A stretch of DNA of 36,640 nt from Christensenellaceae bacterium (lineage in GTDB: Bacteria; Bacillota; Clostridia; Christensenellales; Aristaeellaceae). The notes beneath the pieces are model-generated. The model ran no database searches, was not told where the DNA came from, and saw only the letters and a program-made list of their open reading frames with translations. Each line of letters opens with the position of its first letter. Positions within the stretch are counted from its first letter, which is position 1. The stretch spans positions 1 to 36,640 of the forward strand of contig JAAZPT010000191.1 in assembly GCA_012797085.1 (NCBI GenBank). Reading direction: 5' to 3'. A program made the translations under genes and the position numbers. Below, one piece after another: positions 23,778-32,677 of the stretch.

Positions 23778-24179
23778 ATGATTGTTAACGATCCCATCGC
23801 AGATATGCTTACACGTATTCGTAATGCACAAATAGCAAAGCATGATGCTGTGGTTGTACCTGCCAGCAATACAAAAAAGGCTATCGCCAAAATTTTGCTG
23901 GATGAAGGTTACGTCAAAAATGTTGAATTTATAAATGATGGTCCTCAAGGTTCAATAAAAATAACATTGAAATATGTTGACGGCAAAAATCAGCCGGTAA
24001 TAGGAGGACTAAGGCGTATTAGCAAACCCGGTTTGCGTATATATGCACAAAGCAGTGAACTGCCCCAAGTACTTGGTGGCTTAGGTATAGCTATTATAAG
24101 TACATCCAAGGGCGTTATGACAAGCCGTCAAGCTCGTAAAGAGAATGTGGGCGGCGAAGTATTAGCTTATATTTGGTAA
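23778..24179 (+). CDS. rpsH: 30S ribosomal protein S8
   Basis: The 133-residue S8 has [18 protein letters not shown] at the N-terminus and the C-terminal rRNA-binding segment [27 protein letters not shown]8 binds helix 21 of 16S rRNA and in enteric bacteria represses the spc operon; such control is not visible here. Confidence 0.98.
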   Translation: MIVNDPIADMLTRIRNAQIAKHDAVVVPASNTKKAIAKILLDEGYVKNVEFINDGPQGSIKITLKYVDGKNQPVIGGLRRISKPGLRIYAQSSELPQVLGGLGIAIISTSKGVMTSRQARKENVGGEVLAYIW

Positions 24180-24210
24180 TAAACCTGACACGTCAAAGGA
24201 GGAGTGAATT

Positions 24211-24750
24211 ATGTCACGTATCGGTAAACTTCCGATTACAATTCCCGCGGGCGTGACGGTTACGGTGGATGATAAAAACATCGTAAAAGTGAAAGGACCT
24301 AAAGGTGAGCTTTCTCAGGCTGTCAACCGCGATATAAAACTTGATCAAAAGGATGGCGTTTTAACATTAACTCGTCCATCAGATGCAAAGCCACATAAAG
24401 CTATGCACGGTTTATACCGTAGCCTAGTTAATAATATGGTAATAGGTGTTAGTGAAGGTTATAGCAAAACACTAATTTTAGTTGGTACAGGTTATCGTGC
24501 CGAAGCAAAAGGTACAACCTTAACAATAAACCTTGGTTTCTCTCACCCTGTAGTTTTTGAGGCTCCAAAGGATATTACATTTACAACACCTGATCCTGCA
24601 AAAATTATTATAAGTGGTATTTCAAAACAACAAGTTGGCAACTTAGCAGCGGATATTCGTGCTCTACGTAAACCCGAACCATATCTTGGTAAAGGCGTTA
24701 AGTATGAAAATGAACACATTCGCCGTAAAGTTGGTAAAACAGGCAAATAA
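24211..24750 (+). CDS. rplF: 50S ribosomal protein L6
   Basis: The 179-residue L6 has SRIGKLPITIPAGV, VKGPKGEL, the mid-region GYRAEAKGTTLTINLGFSHPV, and the C-terminal signature PEPYLGKGVKYENEHIRRKVGKT. It is made of two similar alpha/beta domains and sits near the factor-binding site. Confidence 0.98.
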   Translation: MSRIGKLPITIPAGVTVTVDDKNIVKVKGPKGELSQAVNRDIKLDQKDGVLTLTRPSDAKPHKAMHGLYRSLVNNMVIGVSEGYSKTLILVGTGYRAEAKGTTLTINLGFSHPVVFEAPKDITFTTPDPAKIIISGISKQQVGNLAADIRALRKPEPYLGKGVKYENEHIRRKVGKTGK

Positions 24751-24768
24751 AGTAAGGAGTGAACGCAA

Positions 24769-25137
24769 ATGTTTTCAAGACGTGATAGAAATGCAGATCG
24801 TATCATTCGTCATGCACGAGTACGTAAAAAAGTTAGCGGCACACCTGAAATGCCAAGACTTTGCGTATACCGTAGCTTGAACCATATTTATGCTCAAGTT
24901 ATAGATGATACAAAGGGTTGCACATTGGTAAGTGCATCAACCATGGAAAAAGAAATTAAAAGCCAAATAGCAGAAGTTTCAAAAACGGAAGCTGCTAAAA
25001 TTGTAGGTAAAATTATAGGCGAGCGTGCAGCTGAAGCCGGTATCGAAAAAGTTGTTTTCGACCGTGGCGGTTATGTATACACAGGTCGTGTACAAGCTGT
25101 TGCCGATGGTGCTCGTGAGGCCGGTCTTAAATTTTAA
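24769..25137 (+). CDS. rplR: 50S ribosomal protein L18
   Basis: The 122-residue L18, a 5S rRNA-binding protein, has [31 protein letters not shown] and the end [26 protein letters not shown]. Length is normal. Confidence 0.97.
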   Translation: MFSRRDRNADRIIRHARVRKKVSGTPEMPRLCVYRSLNHIYAQVIDDTKGCTLVSASTMEKEIKSQIAEVSKTEAAKIVGKIIGERAAEAGIEKVVFDRGGYVYTGRVQAVADGAREAGLKF

Positions 25138-25155
25138 TAAAGGAGGAACACGTAC

Positions 25156-25668
25156 ATGCAAAGAGGTAATCGCATGAATCGCAGAGAACCAAGCGAGTTT
25201 AAAGAAAAGCTGGTTTCACTCAACCGTGTTACCAAGGTTGTTAAGGGCGGCCGTAATATGCGCTTTGCCGCATTGGTTGTTGTTGGCGATGAAAAGGGCC
25301 GTGTAGGCGCCGGTATCGGTAAATCAACAGAAATATCCGATGCTATCCGTAAAGGTGCAGCAATAGCCAAGAAAAACCTTATTACAGTTCCAATGGCTAA
25401 CACAACAATACCCCATGAAGTAATTGGTAGATTTAGTACAGCTAAAGTTGTTTTACTACCTGCTGAAGAGGGTGCCGGTGTTATAGCCGGTGGCGCTGCG
25501 CGTGCAGTATTGGAGCTTAGTGGTATTAAGGATATTAGAACAAAGTCCTTTGGTACAAGCAACAGGATAAACATGGTAAAGGCAACCTTGGAAGGTTTAA
25601 AAAATCTTCGTTCTCCGGAAATGGTTGCACAACTTCGCGGAAAGACCGTAGAAGAAATATTGGGCTAG
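25156..25668 (+). CDS. rpsE: 30S ribosomal protein S5
   Basis: The 170-residue S5 has a double-stranded RNA-binding-like domain ([31 protein letters not shown]) and the glycine-rich [13 protein letters not shown], then [26 protein letters not shown]. It contributes to decoding fidelity. GGAGG lies 9 nt before the ATG. Confidence 0.98.
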   Translation: MQRGNRMNRREPSEFKEKLVSLNRVTKVVKGGRNMRFAALVVVGDEKGRVGAGIGKSTEISDAIRKGAAIAKKNLITVPMANTTIPHEVIGRFSTAKVVLLPAEEGAGVIAGGAARAVLELSGIKDIRTKSFGTSNRINMVKATLEGLKNLRSPEMVAQLRGKTVEEILG

Positions 25669-25678
25669 GAGGATAAAA

Positions 25679-25861
25679 ATGAAATTAAGAATTACATTAA
25701 TAAAATCCCCAATAGCTTGTAAGCAAAAACAAATTAAAACCGTTAAGGCATTAGGGCTAAGAAAAGTGGGCTACTCAGTAGAACAACCCGATAACCCATG
25801 CATTCGCGGTATGATCTTCCGTGTTAAACACATGGTAGAAGTAGCAGAGATTGAAGAATAG
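25679..25861 (+). CDS. rpmD: 50S ribosomal protein L30
   Basis: The 60-residue L30 has LRITLIKSPIACKQKQIKTVKALGL and the VEQPDNPCIRGMIFRVKHMVEV pattern. Size is typical for bacterial L30. Confidence 0.97.
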   Translation: MKLRITLIKSPIACKQKQIKTVKALGLRKVGYSVEQPDNPCIRGMIFRVKHMVEVAEIEE

Positions 25862-25876
25862 GAGGGAGTACAAATT

Positions 25877-26317
25877 ATGAGATTACATGATTTGAAACCC
25901 GCCGAGGGTTCAAGAACTGCACCTAAGCGCCTTGGTAGAGGCTCAGGCAGCGGTCTTGGTAAAACCTCAGGTAAGGGCCACAAGGGTGCAAAGGCTCGTA
26001 GTGGCGGCGGTAAAGGTCCTGGATTTGAAGGCGGACAAATGCCATTAATCCGTCGTGTTCCTAAGAGTGGTTTTACTAATATATTTAAAAAAGTTTACGC
26101 AATAGTTAACGTAGGTAGCTTGGAAATCTTTGAAAACGGCACAGTTGTGGATGTTGATGCACTAAAAGAAGCCGGTCTTATTAAAAAGACATACGACGGT
26201 ATTAAAATACTGGCAAAAGGCGATTTAACACGCAAACTCACTGTAAAGGCAGATAAATTCTCAGCTGCTGCAAAGGAAAAGATTGAGGCATCCGGCGGGA
26301 AAGCCGAGGTGAATTAA
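25877..26317 (+). CDS. rplO: 50S ribosomal protein L15
   Basis: The 146-residue L15 has [12 protein letters not shown], the glycine-rich basic [34 protein letters not shown], and a helical C-terminal domain. The end overlaps the ribosome-binding region for secY, which starts 2 nt downstream. Confidence 0.97.
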   Translation: MRLHDLKPAEGSRTAPKRLGRGSGSGLGKTSGKGHKGAKARSGGGKGPGFEGGQMPLIRRVPKSGFTNIFKKVYAIVNVGSLEIFENGTVVDVDALKEAGLIKKTYDGIKILAKGDLTRKLTVKADKFSAAAKEKIEASGGKAEVN

Positions 26318-26319
26318 TT

Positions 26320-27582
26320 ATGTTTGAAACCATACGTAATGCATTTAAAGTTAAAGAAATAAGGCAAAAATTAATTTACACATTCTTTATGTTGTTAATT
26401 TACCGCCTTGTAAGCGTTATACCTGCACCCGGTGTAAACATTGCGGCTGTTAAAGCCAGCACTGGTTCAGGCCTGGATATGCTTGATATGATTAATATGA
26501 TGACAGGTAATGCCTTCCAACAGATGACAATTATGGCTATGGGTATTACTCCGTATATTAACTCAAGCATTATAATGCAACTTTTAACAATTGCAATACC
26601 TGCCCTTGAACGTCTTCAAAAAGAGGGCGAAGAAGGCAGGAAGAAAATTGCAAGAATTACACGCTATGTAACTATCGGCTTAGCTTTATTCCAGGCTATC
26701 GGTTTGGTATCAAGCCTCGGTTATATTAAACCCGGTTGGTTTAACAGCGTTTTAGTCGGTGTAAGCATGTCAGCCGGTACAGCCTTATGTATGTGGATGG
26801 GTGAAAGAATTACCGAAAAAGGCATTGGTAACGGTATATCCTTACTGATATTTGCAGGTATTATTTCAAACTTGTTCAACGGAACATTAAATCTAATCCG
26901 TACAGCAATTTCCAGAGGCTTATTAAGCGATTGGATTTCTGTATTTGCAGTTTTAATACTACTTGTTGTTATGATAGTATTAGTTACATTTGTTAACTTA
27001 GGCGAGCGCCGTATACCCGTTAACTATGCAAAAAGGGTTAGGGGTCGCAAAATGTATGGCGGCCAAAGCACTTATATGCCTATGAAGGTTGACGCAAGTG
27101 GCGTTCTACCTATGATATTTGCTTATTCCTTTATGGCATTCCCCAGCACAATTATTCAACTTACAGCACCTAATAGCGGTTTTGCACTTTGGTGGAATAC
27201 GTATATGAACCAAGGTTCTCCTGCTTATTTGTTAATTACAGCCTTATTAATATTCGGCTTTACATTCTTCTATTCATCCATTTCATATGATCCCGTAGAA
27301 ATTTCAAAAAATCTACAGGAAAATGGTGGCATGATACCCGGAATTCGCTCAGGTAAAGCAACAGTAAACTTTATTAACCGTGTTAAAAACCGTTTAACAA
27401 TGTTTAACGCTTTCTTCCTTGCAGTTGTAGCTACAATACCGACTGTGGCAACAATACAATTGCGAACAGCAATTCCCTTTGCAGCATCATCAATTTTAAT
27501 TGGTGTTAGCGTTGCTTTAGAAACAATGCGTCAGCTTGAAGGCCAACTTACAACCCGTAACTACGAAGGCTTTCTTAGATAG
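26320..27582 (+). CDS. secY: Preprotein translocase subunit SecY
   Basis: The 420-residue SecY is the channel for Sec-dependent export and membrane insertion. About ten membrane helices are visible. Family signatures include LLIYRLVSVIPAPGV in the first helix, MGITPYINSSIIMQLL, GIGNGISLLIFAGI, ERRIPVNYAKR with the basic cytosolic loop, and the C-terminal QLEGQLTTRNYEGFLR. Its ATG lies 2 nt after the rplO stop, so translation is coupled. Confidence 0.98.
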   Translation: MFETIRNAFKVKEIRQKLIYTFFMLLIYRLVSVIPAPGVNIAAVKASTGSGLDMLDMINMMTGNAFQQMTIMAMGITPYINSSIIMQLLTIAIPALERLQKEGEEGRKKIARITRYVTIGLALFQAIGLVSSLGYIKPGWFNSVLVGVSMSAGTALCMWMGERITEKGIGNGISLLIFAGIISNLFNGTLNLIRTAISRGLLSDWISVFAVLILLVVMIVLVTFVNLGERRIPVNYAKRVRGRKMYGGQSTYMPMKVDASGVLPMIFAYSFMAFPSTIIQLTAPNSGFALWWNTYMNQGSPAYLLITALLIFGFTFFYSSISYDPVEISKNLQENGGMIPGIRSGKATVNFINRVKNRLTMFNAFFLAVVATIPTVATIQLRTAIPFAASSILIGVSVALETMRQLEGQLTTRNYEGFLR

Positions 27583-27588
27583 TGCTAT

Positions 27589-27619
27589 ACCGGCGGGAAC
27601 TTTATGTTCCGCCGGTTTT
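27589..27619 (+). other. GC-rich hairpin between secY and adk
   Basis: ACCGGCGGGAAC (27589-27600) pairs with GTTCCGCCGGT (27606-27616), with loop TTTAT and only a TTT tail. It could weaken transcription or protect a processed end after secY, but it is not a full terminator because the T tract is short. Confidence 0.55.
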
Positions 27620-27645
27620 GGAACAAATTATTAGGAGGTAATTGT

Positions 27646-28269
27646 ATGAATGTAATCTTTTTAGGACCTCCGGGCGCAGGTAAAGGCACCCATGCTCAAA
27701 AAATTAGCCAAGAGTTTAGCATTCCTCAAATTTCCACAGGCGACATACTTCGTCAAGCCATAAAAGATGGCACGGAGGTCGGTTTAAAAGCCAAGGAATA
27801 TATGGATGCAGGTAAGCTTGTTCCTGACAGTGTAGTTATTGCTATTGCAGAGCAGCGTTTAAAGGCTGATGATTGCAAAAAAGGCTATATACTAGACGGG
27901 TTTCCACGCACAGTAGCTCAAGCTGAAGCCCTTGACAAAATAGCTGATATTGACTTTGTTGTTGATATAGATGTTGATGATGAAGTTATTGTTAAACGTT
28001 TAAGTGGCAGAAGGGTTTGCCCTGACTGCCAAACAGTTTATCATGTAGACTTTGAAGGATATTCACCGATTTGTGCTAAATGCGGTGGCAATGTAATTCA
28101 ACGTAAAGATGATAACGAAGATACTATCCGTGAACGCCTAAGCGTATACGCACAGCAAACAGCTCCCCTTATTGACTATTATAAAAAGGCTGGTAAACTT
28201 ATAGTAGTAGATGGTGCAAAACCGGTTAGCGAAGTTTTTGCTGATGTAAAAAAGGCTTTTGAGGCATAA
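27646..28269 (+). CDS. adk: Adenylate kinase, zinc-lid type
   Basis: The 207-residue enzyme interconverts ATP+AMP and 2 ADP. The P-loop GPPGAGKGT is at residues 7-15, STGDILR at 30-36, and DGFPRT near 84-89. The LID carries C125, C128, C143 and C146, the structural zinc site of many Gram-positive adenylate kinases. The ATG at 27646 was chosen because AGGAGGT lies 7 nt upstream; a longer in-frame reading from 27604 would run through the hairpin and lacks such a site. map starts 1 nt downstream. Confidence 0.98.
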   Translation: MNVIFLGPPGAGKGTHAQKISQEFSIPQISTGDILRQAIKDGTEVGLKAKEYMDAGKLVPDSVVIAIAEQRLKADDCKKGYILDGFPRTVAQAEALDKIADIDFVVDIDVDDEVIVKRLSGRRVCPDCQTVYHVDFEGYSPICAKCGGNVIQRKDDNEDTIRERLSVYAQQTAPLIDYYKKAGKLIVVDGAKPVSEVFADVKKAFEA

Positions 28270-28270
28270 A

Positions 28271-29044
28271 ATGATATTCATTAAAAACCCGGTACAAATA
28301 CAAAAAATGCGTGATGCCGGCAAGGTTTTATACGAGGTTTTGCAAAGGATAGTAAGCCAAGTTAAACCGGGCATTACAACTAAAGAGCTGGATATTTTTG
28401 CAGAAAATTTAATTAGGAAAGCAAATGCTATACCGAGCTTTTTAGGCTATATGGGTTTTCCGGCAAGCATATGTACAAGCATTAATCAACAGGTTGTACA
28501 TGGTATACCGAGTCATGATGTAGTGTTAAATGAAGGCGATATCATCAGTATAGATTGCGGAGTTATATTGGATGGCTGGCAATCGGATAGTGCCATTACC
28601 GTAGGTGTCGGGAAAATATCTGCTGAGGCTGAAAAGCTTATAAAAGTTACGGAAGAATGTTTTTTTGCCGGTGTAAGGCAGGCGGTTTTAGGTAAACGTT
28701 TAGGTGACTTGGGCGAGGCAATACAAAACCACGCCGAAAAAAACGGTTTTTATGTTATTAAAAACTATACCGGCCACGGTATAGGTAAGGATATGCATGA
28801 AGAGCCATCAGTTTACAATTATCGCACCAATCGCCGCGGCATACGTTTTATGAAAAACATGACCTTGGCAGTTGAGCCTATGATAGCCATCGGCACTTCG
28901 GAAACTAAAGTTTTAAATGATGAATGGACCGTAGAAACAACAGATGGATCCCTTTGCTCTCATTACGAACATACTATCTTAATAAATGATGGTTTGCCTG
29001 AATTATTATCTTACCCCGGCTTTACTTGGAAGGAGGACGCTTAA
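28271..29044 (+). CDS. map: Methionine aminopeptidase, type I
   Basis: The 257-residue dinuclear metallopeptidase removes initiator methionine. Metal and catalytic positions are visible: VHGIP (His), SIDCGVILDGWQSDSAIT (two Asp), GHGIGKDMHEEP (His), AVEPMI (Glu), and SHYEHTILI (region of the last Glu/His). The ATG at 28271 is right after the adk stop; a TTG at 28259 is in frame but would overlap adk. Confidence 0.97.
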   Translation: MIFIKNPVQIQKMRDAGKVLYEVLQRIVSQVKPGITTKELDIFAENLIRKANAIPSFLGYMGFPASICTSINQQVVHGIPSHDVVLNEGDIISIDCGVILDGWQSDSAITVGVGKISAEAEKLIKVTEECFFAGVRQAVLGKRLGDLGEAIQNHAEKNGFYVIKNYTGHGIGKDMHEEPSVYNYRTNRRGIRFMKNMTLAVEPMIAIGTSETKVLNDEWTVETTDGSLCSHYEHTILINDGLPELLSYPGFTWKEDA

Positions 29045-29046
29045 TT

Positions 29047-29334
29047 TTGAACGATACACCGTTTAATGTTGGGCGCATAGTTCTATCTACACAAGGTAGG
29101 GATAAGGGTCGCTTTTTTATAATTGTTGAAGTAGTAAACGATAATTTTGTTTTATTAGCCGATGGAGATTTAAGAAAACTTGAAAAACCCAAGCTAAAAA
29201 AAATAAAGCACTTGCGTGCAACAAAGTTTATAGCAAATAATTTTATTGATAAGCTCAATAATAAAGTTTTAGTTTTAAATAGCGATTTAAGAAAAGAGAT
29301 TAAACACTACACTGATGTTAAGGAGGTATGCTAA
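29047..29334 (+). CDS. KOW-domain RNA-binding protein
   Basis: The 95-residue protein has an N-terminal KOW-like motif ([37 protein letters not shown]) and a basic segment [13 protein letters not shown], similar to L14e/L27e-like KOW proteins that Firmicutes encode between map and infA. The likely role is RNA or ribosome binding. The start is a TTG about 10 nt after AGGAGG, which lies in the end of map; a longer TTG start at 29026 would place the ribosome-binding site inside the gene. It overlaps infA by one base. Confidence 0.85.
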   Translation: MNDTPFNVGRIVLSTQGRDKGRFFIIVEVVNDNFVLLADGDLRKLEKPKLKKIKHLRATKFIANNFIDKLNNKVLVLNSDLRKEIKHYTDVKEVC

Positions 29335-29555
29335 TGGCAAAAAGTGATGTAATCGAAATGGAAGGCACGGTGGTTGAAACACTGCCCAATGCCATGTTCA
29401 ATGTGGAATTACCCAACGGTCATCGTATTTTAGCCCATATATCAGGCAAAATGCGAATGAATTATATAAGAATATATCCCGGTGATAAAGTAACCGTTGA
29501 AATGTCGCCCTATGATTTAACAAGGGGAAGAATCACCTGGAGAAGCAAGGGCTAA
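29334..29555 (+). CDS. infA: Translation initiation factor IF-1
   Basis: The 73-residue OB-fold factor blocks the A site during initiation. It has [43 protein letters not shown] and [21 protein letters not shown]. The ATG at 29334 has GGAGG 7 nt upstream and overlaps the previous stop (TAATG); an in-frame ATG at 29328 is too close to that site. Confidence 0.98.
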   Translation: MAKSDVIEMEGTVVETLPNAMFNVELPNGHRILAHISGKMRMNYIRIYPGDKVTVEMSPYDLTRGRITWRSKG

Positions 29556-29572
29556 AATATAAATCAAACTAA

Positions 29573-29700
<128 letters not shown>

Positions 29701-29701
<1 letters not shown>

Positions 29702-29727
29702 AAAAAGCTCCTATCAGGAGCTTTTTT
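29701..29727 (+). terminator. Terminator ending the S10-spc supercluster
   Basis: AAAAAAGCTCCT - ATC - AGGAGCTTTTTT is a perfect hairpin with T tract directly after rpmJ. Confidence 0.9.
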
Positions 29728-29755
29728 AATATTAATCAGCTTGATAAAATTCAAA

Positions 29756-29819
29756 AACTATATTAAACTAAATATAGTTAAAATCCAAAATTATGTATTA
29801 AACTAACAATAGATTAAAT
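29756..29819 (+). repeat. Inverted and direct repeats upstream of the TM2 gene
   Basis: A perfect 9-6-9 inverted repeat (AACTATATT / AATATAGTT, 29756-29779) overlaps a 24-nt imperfect direct repeat. The copies begin TATTAAACTAA at 29761 and 29796, 35 nt apart. They are AT-rich and lie in the promoter region of the TM2 gene, so a regulatory role is possible. Confidence 0.5.
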
Positions 29820-29836
29820 GATTTTTAGGAGGCAAT

Positions 29837-30022
29837 ATGGCTAAAAACAAATGGGTAGCATTCTTTTTATGTTTATTCTTTGGGTTTATAGGTGCCCATA
29901 AGTTTTATGAGGGCAAGGTAATGTTAGGCATATTATACTGTTGCACAGCAGGTTTATTCGGTATAGGTATTGTAATAGATCTAATTAGTTTGTTTTTCAA
30001 ACCCAATCCATATTATCCATAA
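29837..30022 (+). CDS. TM2-domain mini membrane protein
   Basis: The 61-residue protein is almost entirely a TM2 domain: KNKWVAFFLCLFFGFIGAHKFYEGK (helix 1 with the G-x-H-K/R-F-Y motif), a short loop, and LGILYCCTAGLFGIGIVIDLI (helix 2 with a conserved Asp). TM2 proteins are small inner membrane proteins of unclear function. It has AGGAGG before the ATG and its own terminator, so it is a single-gene unit. Confidence 0.88.
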   Translation: MAKNKWVAFFLCLFFGFIGAHKFYEGKVMLGILYCCTAGLFGIGIVIDLISLFFKPNPYYP

Positions 30023-30047
30023 AAAGCTCGAAATACGGAGCTTTTTT
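30021..30047 (+). terminator. Terminator after the TM2 gene
   Basis: AAAAAGCTC - GAAATACG - GAGCTTTTTT begins inside the stop codon of the TM2 gene. Confidence 0.8.
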
Positions 30048-30139
30048 ATTGCTTGAAATTTTTAACGATTTATATTTAGTTTTACTGAGTTATGTATTAT
30101 TTATGCTCAGTTTATTAATTTTTAATTAAATGAACAGGG

Positions 30140-31084
30140 TTAATAATAATTATATAAAAAGTTATCAAGTGCTTCATTTATTTCTTGCTCATGCCCTGCC
30201 ATCATGTGCCCGCCATCCTCAAAAGCAATAAATGTGCAGTTGGGAAAACGGGGAGCAGCAAGCTTTGTTTTATCGAAGCTTGCTACAGAATCATCCTTGG
30301 CATGAAGTATTAATACAGGCATTTTTAGAGATTCTATAGGATATTCATCAAAATTCCTTTCCATATCAGGATTGGTTTTTTCGCCATCTAAAATTGCACC
30401 GACTTTCCTTTCCCTGATGGGTTGAATGTCCGCTACTGTAGATGGAGGCAGACCCATCAACGGCTCAAACAAAGGGCTGATAATATACATGGCAAAATCC
30501 GATATAAGAGGCTTGGGTGGTGCTTGGTATTGCAGGTAGCTTTCCGGCTTTTGAGACGGTGGCATTGCCGAGCAAAAGAGAATTAAGCCTTTAACACGCT
30601 CAGGATAATCAAGGGCGAAACGTATTGCAGGTGTGCCGCCTGCCGATGTTGCAAATACAAATACACTGTCTATATCCAAAAAATCGAGAAGCTCGTTAAA
30701 GGCATCAGCTTGTTCTTTTGGGGACCCGTCGCCTTTAATATCCGACCCCAAATAGCCAAAACGAGAGGGCGCTATAATACGGTTTGTTGATTTTCGAGCC
30801 TTTACACTCTCATAGGCTTGATCATAGCCGCCGAAAATTCCATGCACCGATAATATAGTTTCACCGCTGCCCTCATCAATGTAAGTTACATTGCCATAGG
30901 AGAGTGTTGCTGTTTGTACATCATAGTTAGATAGACGTTTATATGCTTTCTCAATGCCTTTTGATGAGCGAACACCTTGAACAGCAGCATAAAGCAAAAA
31001 TAGCAGTAGAATACCCAGTATTATCCAAATCATAAATGTTTTCTTTCTTTTTTGTTTAGTTATTTTAAAATTGTTTCCTCGCAA
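30140..31084 (-). CDS. Membrane-anchored alpha/beta hydrolase
   Basis: The protein (about 314 residues) has an N-terminal basic segment (KQKRKK) and one membrane helix (about 17-35), then an alpha/beta-hydrolase domain facing outward. The oxyanion segment is SVHGIFGG, the nucleophile elbow is FATSAGG (Ser about 147; a variant of G-x-S-x-G with Ala first), the acid is likely in HAKDDS, and the base is His in DGGHMMAGH. The substrate is unknown. The TTG at 31084 has GGAGG 8 nt upstream; a GTG at 31093 abuts that site. It is downstream of a TetR gene in the same operon, so its substrate or product may be the TetR ligand (inference). Confidence 0.82.
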   Translation of the reverse strand: MRGNNFKITKQKRKKTFMIWIILGILLLFLLYAAVQGVRSSKGIEKAYKRLSNYDVQTATLSYGNVTYIDEGSGETILSVHGIFGGYDQAYESVKARKSTNRIIAPSRFGYLGSDIKGDGSPKEQADAFNELLDFLDIDSVFVFATSAGGTPAIRFALDYPERVKGLILFCSAMPPSQKPESYLQYQAPPKPLISDFAMYIISPLFEPLMGLPPSTVADIQPIRERKVGAILDGEKTNPDMERNFDEYPIESLKMPVLILHAKDDSVASFDKTKLAAPRFPNCTFIAFEDGGHMMAGHEQEINEALDNFLYNYY

Positions 31085-31101
31085 GACATTCACCTCCGTG
31101 T

Positions 31102-31704
31102 CTAATCAGTTAGTAAATCAGGAGCAAAAAGCAGGTCGATTACATATTGAAAAAATGATTGAATACCCTCATCGGTATAAAGGTCAAAATCAAGCAAATC
31201 TTTTGTAACATTGCGAAGTAAGAATGCTGATTGAATTGTGGATAGCAACATAAAAGCTACGACATTTTTTTTATCTTTGGGAAAGCTGTCCGGTAGTGCA
31301 TTTATAATTCCTTTGAAACTGGTAACTGAATTGGTATTCATATTCGGGGAAGAGAGATCGCTTAGAATGGAAACCTTAACAATCTCCGGATTTTCCTTTA
31401 GAAATTTGAACACGCTGATTGTTCCGGAAAGAAGTTTGTCTTTCGGTTTGTCGTTTATTTCCTGATTGAACTTGAAGGAGAAAATGATTTGTTTAATAAT
31501 GCGTTCAACGCATATTTCAATAAGTTTTTTCTTTGACTCAAAATAATAGTTGATTAAGCCGATACTCACGCCGGCTTTATTGGCAATATTGCGTATTGTA
31601 ACCTGATCAAGGTTGCCGTTTGATTTTTGAATCAGTTCAGTTGTTGCATCAATGATGTTTTCTTTTACATCCACATCTGTATTTTGATTAAAATCCTTAT
31701 TCAT
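31102..31704 (-). CDS. TetR/AcrR-family transcriptional regulator
   Basis: The 200-residue regulator has its TetR helix-turn-helix in the first 60 residues (ENIIDATTELIQKS, then VTIRNIANKAGVSIGLINYYF and SKKKLIEI). The ligand domain is helical. AGGAGGAG precedes the ATG. Its promoter carries a perfect palindrome of TTTGAAC/GTTCAAA, and the hydrolase gene follows in the same operon, so self-repression of a two-gene detoxification or export-type unit is likely. Confidence 0.9.
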   Translation of the reverse strand: MNKDFNQNTDVDVKENIIDATTELIQKSNGNLDQVTIRNIANKAGVSIGLINYYFESKKKLIEICVERIIKQIIFSFKFNQEINDKPKDKLLSGTISVFKFLKENPEIVKVSILSDLSSPNMNTNSVTSFKGIINALPDSFPKDKKNVVAFMLLSTIQSAFLLRNVTKDLLDFDLYTDEGIQSFFQYVIDLLFAPDLLTD

Positions 31705-31728
31705 ATATTCTCCTCCTATTTGAACGCA

Positions 31729-31747
31729 GTTTGAACGATGTTCAAAC
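31729..31747 (-). promoter_or_regulatory. TetR operator (perfect palindrome)
   Basis: GTTTGAAC - GAT - GTTCAAAC is an 8-3-8 perfect palindrome just downstream of the -10. Additional half-sites (TTTGAAC at about 31719 and GTTCAAA at about 31765) flank it, the second within the promoter spacer. Confidence 0.8.
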
Positions 31748-31749
31748 TA

Positions 31750-31778
31750 ATTATATTAAACAGTGTTCAAATTGTCAA
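31750..31778 (-). promoter_or_regulatory. Consensus sigma-A promoter of the tetR-hydrolase operon
   Basis: On the minus strand, TTGACA (31778-31773), a 17-nt spacer, and TATAAT (31755-31750): both hexamers are perfect consensus. Such a strong promoter fits tight repression by the adjoining operator. Confidence 0.85.
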
Positions 31779-31851
31779 TAGACAGATTTATAATTAGGAA
31801 CATAGAAAACAAACTATTTAATTCGGTTTAAAACCTCAAGTTTAAAAAGCA

Positions 31852-31876
31852 TTATAAAACCGCAGAGAACTGCGGC
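31852..31876 (-). terminator. Terminator after the PHP phosphatase gene
   Basis: On the minus strand GCCGCAG - TTCT - CTGCGGTTTTATAA forms a compact GC hairpin with a short T tract, 55 nt after the stop of the PHP gene. The 226-nt gap 31705-31930 otherwise holds only the divergent TetR promoter. Confidence 0.65.
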
Positions 31877-31930
31877 TTCAAATACAAATATTGTTAGTTT
31901 TTATGAAAAAAAGTGATTTTTGAGGAGCTT

Positions 31931-32659
31931 TTATAATTTATAACTGCTTGCTTTTAAAATATGTTTGTTAATTTTATCAATATCATTATTTAAAATAAGT
32001 TCTTCGTTAAAATTCATATCCTTTATAAGTTCCATTGCATAATTCCATTCTGCAAGGTGGCTTGCCTCGTGGGCATCGGAGCTTACAACAACGTTTACAT
32101 TATATTCCATACACAAGCCCAATATTGTTTTGTAGTTTTCAACACAGTTTAGGCGCTTATGTTGTTTTATAAAGGAACTGTTGTTGATTTCCAAGGCCAC
32201 ATCGTATTTTTTGGCAGCCTCTATCAACATTTTGTAGTTAAGGGGGGTATTGTCATCATCCGGGTGGCTTATAAATGCGACTTTAGGGTTTTGCATGCAA
32301 GCTATAAGGTTTTTTGTGTTGCCGTCGGCTCCTGCATCGGTGTAACAGAGCCCATGTATTCCTATTATTGCATAATCCAAATGGTTTATATATTTATCCT
32401 CTAAAGAGAGTGTTCCGTCATTTAATACATTTATTTCGCAGGAATGCAATAATTTAACACCATATATCTCTCTGGGCACAACATACAGGTTTGCATAATA
32501 TATGGGGTGTACAGTGCCCGGAATACCCGGCGCATGCTCGCTTATACCAAGTATTTTTAAACCTTTCTCTTGGGCGGAAAAGGCCATTTCCCTTATTGTG
32601 TTATAGGCATGGCCGCTAACTAAAGTATGGGTGTGTAAATCAGCAATTAAATCAATCAT
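31931..32659 (-). CDS. PHP-domain phosphatase, YcdX-like
   Basis: The 242-residue PHP hydrolase has the metal motifs of the family: DLHTHT (H9, H11), GISEHAPG (His), HSCEINVL (Glu), HGLCY, FISHPDD (His), and VSSDAHEASH (Asp-x-His). The order and spacing match trinuclear zinc phosphatases such as YcdX. The substrate is unknown. It begins 18 nt after the isochorismatase-like gene and probably shares its transcript. Confidence 0.87.
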   Translation of the reverse strand: MIDLIADLHTHTLVSGHAYNTIREMAFSAQEKGLKILGISEHAPGIPGTVHPIYYANLYVVPREIYGVKLLHSCEINVLNDGTLSLEDKYINHLDYAIIGIHGLCYTDAGADGNTKNLIACMQNPKVAFISHPDDDNTPLNYKMLIEAAKKYDVALEINNSSFIKQHKRLNCVENYKTILGLCMEYNVNVVVSSDAHEASHLAEWNYAMELIKDMNFNEELILNNDIDKINKHILKASSYKL

Positions 32660-32677
32660 TTAAATTTCCTTTATATT

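Noticed and set aside
25134-25574. 146-codon minus-strand open frame over rpsE
   Set aside because: It is antisense to S5 with low-complexity content and no start signals.
30084-30111. ACTGAG/CTCAGT hairpin as a terminator for the hydrolase gene
   Set aside because: The stem is only 6 bp around a 16-nt loop and lacks a T tract on the minus strand, so it is too weak to call.
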